Shown: one piece after another, positions 60,322 to 64,000 of the stretch
Layout: each line of letters opens with the position of its first letter
How positions within the stretch are numbered: position 1 is the first letter of the stretch
Origin: Aeromicrobium endophyticum
GTDB taxonomy: Bacteria; Actinomycetota; Actinomycetes; Propionibacteriales; Nocardioidaceae
Assembly: GCF_003586285.1 (NCBI RefSeq)
Contig: NZ_QUBR01000002.1
Location: 248,001-312,000, forward strand
Length of the DNA: 64,000 nt
Reading direction: 5' to 3'
Translations under genes and position numbers: made by a program
The notes under the pieces: model-generated
Databases searched by the model: none
What the model saw: only the letters and a program-made list of their open reading frames with translations
What the model was told of the DNA's origin: nothing

Positions 60322-61578
60322 ATGCGAACCCGCCGCGCCGCCACCCTGCTGACCACGGCCCTCGTGGCGCTGGCCCTGCCGCTGTCGTCGGCACAGGCCG
60401 ACGTCGACCGCTGGTACGCCAACCAGACGCCGTACGGAGACCCGGCGAGCACGCCGATCGTGGCTCCACCGGCCGGCTACGACCTGTTCTTCGTCGAGAA
60501 CGTCGGACGTCACGGCGCCCGCTCGCTCACCAGCAGCGCCGCCGAGAAGCGTGCGCTGTCGGTCTGGAAGGGCGCGTCGCGTCGCGGTGCGCTGACCACG
60601 CGCGGCAAGCGGCTCGACGACCAGATCCGCGCCTTCCAGCGCGCCGAGAACAAGCTCGGGTACGGCAACCTCAGCACCGTCGGCAAGCAGGAGTGGCGCG
60701 GCATCGGACGCCGCACGGCAACGAGCTACTCGTCGTTCTTCACGGCCGCGGCGGCCAAGGGCGAGAAGATCGCGCTGACGACCAGCCCGGTCTACCGCAC
60801 CAAGCAGAGCGCCTCCTCCTTCCGGCTCGGCCTGCGCTCGGTCGTGCCGACCGCCGTGACGTCCCCGCGCACTGTCGACCGCGACCTGCTGATCGGCGAG
60901 GGCTCGACCAAGGCCGGCCGCTCGGCGATCGCCAAGGCCCAGCGTCGTTCGAGCGTCAAGGCGGCGGCCCGCACGGTCCTGCGCCGCGCCTACAAGGCGT
61001 CGTACGTCAAGCGCATCAAGGACCCGGTGGGCGCCGCGCTCGACCTGCACCTGCTCTACTCGACCGCGCCGGGCCTGGCCCAGGACACGCGGGTGACCTT
61101 CGCCGACGTCATGCCGGCATCGGCTGCCCGGCGTCTCGCCGAGGCCACCGATGCCCGGACCTTCTACCGCTTCGGCCCCGGCGTGGCCGGGCAGACCAGC
61201 TCGTACCGCCGCGCCCAGCCCGTGCTCGACGACTTCTTCGCCGCGCTCGACCGCCGCATCGCCGGTGGCAGCACCGCTGCGGTGTTCCGGCTGGCCCACG
61301 GCGAGGTGACGATGCCGTTCGCGGCACTCCTCAAGCTGCCCGGCAGCCAGCAGCAGGCCGGCCGCACCTTCTCGTACGCCAGCAACCCGTGGCGAGGCTC
61401 GGTGGCCGGACGGCTCGGCGGCAACATCGAGTGGGCGGCCTACCGCAATGCGTCGGGCGAGGTGCTCGTGACGATGCGGCACAACGAGCAGCCCGTGCAG
61501 TTCAAGACGTCGTGCACCCCGTCGTCGGCCAACCCCTACTTCTACCGTCTCGACCAGCTCAAGAAGTGCCTGGGCTGA
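60322..61578 (+). CDS. Exported histidine acid phosphatase (MINPP/phytase-like), copy 2
   Basis: This is a 418-aa paralogue of the preceding gene. It has a signal peptide (about 1-25), an identical YANQTPYG entry, RHGAR from residue 63, HGE at 326-328, and a shared YFYR ending with KCLG. It has its own leaderless-type start (TAGGGT at 60309-60314, 7 nt before the ATG), so the copies can be expressed separately. Together with the alkaline phosphatase at 41867 it points to scavenging of organic phosphate. Confidence 0.88.
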   Translation: MRTRRAATLLTTALVALALPLSSAQADVDRWYANQTPYGDPASTPIVAPPAGYDLFFVENVGRHGARSLTSSAAEKRALSVWKGASRRGALTTRGKRLDDQIRAFQRAENKLGYGNLSTVGKQEWRGIGRRTATSYSSFFTAAAAKGEKIALTTSPVYRTKQSASSFRLGLRSVVPTAVTSPRTVDRDLLIGEGSTKAGRSAIAKAQRRSSVKAAARTVLRRAYKASYVKRIKDPVGAALDLHLLYSTAPGLAQDTRVTFADVMPASAARRLAEATDARTFYRFGPGVAGQTSSYRRAQPVLDDFFAALDRRIAGGSTAAVFRLAHGEVTMPFAALLKLPGSQQQAGRTFSYASNPWRGSVAGRLGGNIEWAAYRNASGEVLVTMRHNEQPVQFKTSCTPSSANPYFYRLDQLKKCLG

Positions 61579-61603
61579 CCCCACGCTGGGTCAGGCTCGA
61601 CGG

Positions 61604-61639
61604 GTCAGTGCTTGAGGCGGAGTCAGTGCTTGAGGCGGA
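61604..61639. repeat. 18-bp perfect tandem duplication across the end of the SNF2 gene
   Basis: Units 61604-61621 and 61622-61639 are identical. The real stop codon (61623-61625, minus strand) lies in one unit, and an identical stop triplet lies in the next, so the duplication is silent for the protein. Confidence 0.8.
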
Positions 61640-64000
61640 CGAGGTCGGCCAGCGCCGCGTCGGACAGCTCGGTGAGCGCGCCCTCGCCGCCGTTGACCAC
61701 GGCGTCGGCGAGTGAACGCTTCGAGCGGATGAGCTCGGCGATCGACTCCTCGATCGTCCCCTCGCTGATCAGTCGGTGCACGTGGACGTTCTTGGTCTGG
61801 CCGATGCGGTGCGCACGGTCGGTCGCCTGGTCCTCGACCGCGGGGTTCCACCAGCGGTCGTAGTGGATGACGTGATCGGCGCGGGTGAGGTTGAGGCCGA
61901 CGCCCGCCGCCTTGAGCGACAGGACGAACACCGGCACCTGGCCGCCTTGGAACTGGTGCACCATCTTCTCGCGACCGCGCACCGTGGTGCCGCCGTGCAG
62001 GAACTGGTTGGCGATCTTCTTCTCGTCGAGCCGCCGGGTGAGCAGCCGGCCCATCTGCGCGTACTGCGTGAACACGAGCGTCGCGCCCTCCTCGGCCACG
62101 ATCTCGTCGACGAGGTCGTCGAACACGCTGAGCTTGCCCGAGCGCCCGGCCAGCTTGGAGTCGGGCTCACGCAGGAACTGCGCGGGGTGGTTGCAGATCT
62201 GCTTGAGCTGGGTGAGCAGCTTGACCACGAGGCCGCGACGTTGGATGCCCTGTGCCTGCTCGATCTGCGCCATGGTGCTGCGCACCACCGCCTCGTAGAG
62301 GCCAACCTGCTCGCGCGTCAGGTTGATGCGGTGGTCGGTCTCGATCTTGGGCGGCAGCTCGGGGGCGATGCCCGGGTCGGACTTGCGTCGTCGCAGGACG
62401 AACGGCCGGATGAGGTGCGACAGCCCGGCCGCCTTCTCGGGGTCGCGACGCGACTCGATGTCGCGCGACCACGTGCGCCGGAACTGCTCGTAGGTGCCCA
62501 GCAGGCCCGGGGTCGTCCAGTCGAGGATCGCCCACAGCTCGGAGAGGTTGTTCTCGACGGGAGTGCCGGTGAGGGCCAGACGGGCCACGGCGGGAACGTC
62601 GCGCAGGGCCTTGGCGGTGCGGGCGTGCGGGTTCTTGATGTTCTGCGCCTCGTCGGCGACGACCAGGCCCCAGCCGGGCTCGTGCTCGGACAGCTCGATG
62701 ACGTCGGCCCGCATGGTGGCGTACGTCGTGACGAGGAAGCCCTCCTTGACGTCCGAGAGCGACCGCCCCGGGCCGTGGTAGCGGTGCACGGGGGTGTCGG
62801 GCGCGAAACGCCTGATCTCGCGCTCCCAGTTGCCGAGCACCGAGGCCGGGCACACCACGAGCGTCGGTGCCGTCGTCTCGACGGCGCGCTGGAGGTGGAG
62901 CGCGATCAGCATGACGGTCTTGCCCAGACCCATGTCGTCGGCCAGGATGCCACCGAGCCCGAGGTCGACCAGCTGGGTCATCCAGCGCAGGCCCTGCAGC
63001 TGGTACTCGCGCAGGTGTCCGTCGAGGTCGCCCGGCTGAACGGCCGGTGCGATGTCGCGGTCCTGCACCGCGAGGCGTCGGCGGACGTCCTCGAGCCACC
63101 CAACGGTGTCGACCTCGGTGCGTCGACCGTCGATCTCGAGCTCACCGGTGACGGCCGCGCGCAGGGCCTCGATCGCCGAGATGTCGTGGGTGCGGTTGTC
63201 GAGCACGCGGTGCAGGCTGCTCTTGTCGACGAACACCCACGTGTCGCGCAGGCGCAGCAGACCGGTCTGCGACTGGGCGAGCTGGTCGAGCTCGGCGGCC
63301 GACAGCACGTCGTCGCCGAGGGCGACCTGCCAGTCGAACGTGAACAGCTGCCCGTGGGTGAACGCCGACGGTCGGTCGGAGCCCGGTGTCTCGCGGCGAC
63401 TCAGCACGGCCGTGGTCGACAGCTCGCGCACCAGCTCGGGCGGCCAGCGCACCTCGATGCGGTTGGCCATCAGGGTCGGCGCGAGGCTGCGGTCGCCGAG
63501 ACGCGCGAGCTCGTCGGGGCCGACCGTGACGGCGCCGCGGGCGTGCGGGTCGCGCAGCCGCTCGGCGGGCGACCACCACACCTCGATGCGGCGCAGCATC
63601 GCCGCGGTGGGCTCCTTGGCGTCCTGCGCCATGGGGTGCGACGAGCCGTTGAACAGGTCGCCGGCGTCGAAGGCGCCCCACGACCCTGCACGGGGGTGCA
63701 CGCGCAGCCGGACGACGGCGGCCTGGTCGGGGCTGGGGTTCTCGAGGAAGCTGATGATCAGCGACCACGAGAAGGTGGTCTCACGGGTGCGCGGCGCCGC
63801 CTTGGGCGAGACGTACGCCTGACGCTGGGGCGTGGACGCGGCCGGTGGTGCGTCGACCTCGAGGGCCTTCAGGAAGGCGTTGATGGCGGCCTGTCCGGCT
63901 CCGGCGTTGGGGCCGATCGCGGCTCCGGCGTTCTGCAGCTGGTTGAGCTCGGCGGCATCGGGCGAGCCCAAGGCGCCGCGGGCCATGATGCGCAGCGCGA
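61623..64000 (-). CDS. SNF2-family helicase (N-terminus beyond window edge)
   Basis: This is the C-terminal part (about 792 residues visible) of a Swi2/Snf2 ATPase. A SNF2-associated domain (about the first 330 visible residues) precedes the two lobes: DDMGLGKT (Walker A), VVADEAQ (Walker B), LTGTPVENN, TLVFTQYAQM, LKAAGVGLNL and QATDRAHRIGQ. The frame is still open at base 64000, so the start is upstream; the ATG at 63986 is internal. It is a different subtype from the SWIM-SNF2 gene at 38430. It is convergent with the phosphatase pair. Some bacterial SNF2 proteins of this type belong to defence systems, but no partner is visible here. Confidence 0.93.
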   Translation of the reverse strand, partial: ALRIMARGALGSPDAAELNQLQNAGAAIGPNAGAGQAAINAFLKALEVDAPPAASTPQRQAYVSPKAAPRTRETTFSWSLIISFLENPSPDQAAVVRLRVHPRAGSWGAFDAGDLFNGSSHPMAQDAKEPTAAMLRRIEVWWSPAERLRDPHARGAVTVGPDELARLGDRSLAPTLMANRIEVRWPPELVRELSTTAVLSRRETPGSDRPSAFTHGQLFTFDWQVALGDDVLSAAELDQLAQSQTGLLRLRDTWVFVDKSSLHRVLDNRTHDISAIEALRAAVTGELEIDGRRTEVDTVGWLEDVRRRLAVQDRDIAPAVQPGDLDGHLREYQLQGLRWMTQLVDLGLGGILADDMGLGKTVMLIALHLQRAVETTAPTLVVCPASVLGNWEREIRRFAPDTPVHRYHGPGRSLSDVKEGFLVTTYATMRADVIELSEHEPGWGLVVADEAQNIKNPHARTAKALRDVPAVARLALTGTPVENNLSELWAILDWTTPGLLGTYEQFRRTWSRDIESRRDPEKAAGLSHLIRPFVLRRRKSDPGIAPELPPKIETDHRINLTREQVGLYEAVVRSTMAQIEQAQGIQRRGLVVKLLTQLKQICNHPAQFLREPDSKLAGRSGKLSVFDDLVDEIVAEEGATLVFTQYAQMGRLLTRRLDEKKIANQFLHGGTTVRGREKMVHQFQGGQVPVFVLSLKAAGVGLNLTRADHVIHYDRWWNPAVEDQATDRAHRIGQTKNVHVHRLISEGTIEESIAELIRSKRSLADAVVNGGEGALTELSDAALADLVRLKH

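Noticed and set aside
61623..64000. Assignment of the right-edge SNF2 gene to a defence system such as DISARM
   Set aside because: The visible neighbours are secreted phosphatases, with no methyltransferase or PLD-type partner. The left-out upstream side could change this.

Overview
The window is a gene-dense stretch of a high-GC actinobacterial chromosome. Supporting evidence includes an NrdR plus B12-dependent ribonucleotide reductase pair, a DUF222/13E12 HNH protein under a mycobacterial-type SOS box, a DUF1990 protein, a FhaA-like DUF3662-FHA protein, Ser/Thr kinases, a secreted GH6 cellulase, and many start codons sitting 6-7 nt behind a TANNNT hexamer (leaderless transcripts). The gene set and base composition fit the Nocardioidaceae (Aeromicrobium- or Nocardioides-like). 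That placement is an inference, since no rRNA or tRNA gene lies in the window.

Layout. 1-5.2 kb: the 3' end of a penicillin-binding protein, a membrane protein, then a class I glutamine amidotransferase, a GT4 glycosyltransferase and a DUF4832-like secreted glycosidase-type protein. 5.2-12 kb: small stress genes (Dps, a GlsB/YeaQ-type membrane protein), a zinc-ribbon protein, a five-PAS GGDEF-EAL protein, and a DinB/secreted-protein pair with overlapping ends. 12-15.8 kb: nrdR and nrdJ behind a promoter with two NrdR boxes whose centres are 31 bp apart. 15.9-19.9 kb: a restriction-modification island of lower GC (cytosine methyltransferase, Vsr, an unrecognised 480-aa candidate endonuclease, and a PD-(D/E)XK-like protein). 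20-23.2 kb: a second GGDEF-EAL protein and a luciferase-like monooxygenase. 23.2-25.7 kb: a clearly AT-richer two-gene cassette with overlapping genes, a DGQHR (DndB/ParB-like) protein and an HNH nuclease. This is the strongest candidate for an undescribed defence or DNA-modification module.

25.7-47.3 kb is mostly metabolic, transport and secreted functions: an APC permease with a minimal IclR-type HTH, a secreted amidase, an M20 peptidase plus MFS exporter, a ZIP-like transporter, an FMN alpha-hydroxy-acid oxidase, an XRE-MmyB regulator divergent from an SDR, a SWIM-SNF2 helicase, an alkaline phosphatase, an LEA-like protein and a lipase.

47.3-57.4 kb is rich in signalling: a TPR-like/unknown gene pair divergent from a DUF3662-FHA protein and a membrane Ser/Thr kinase, the SOS-boxed DUF222-HNH gene, and a Ser/Thr kinase divergent from an ECF sigma factor that has no visible anti-sigma factor and is followed by two exported proteins. 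57.4-64 kb holds a membrane protein, a GH6 cellulase, two tandem histidine acid phosphatases and the 3' part of a second SNF2 helicase that runs off the right edge.

No CRISPR array, rRNA, tRNA, transposase or integrase was seen. Convergent gene pairs are often closed by near-perfect hairpins. Translational coupling by 1-20 bp overlaps is common.
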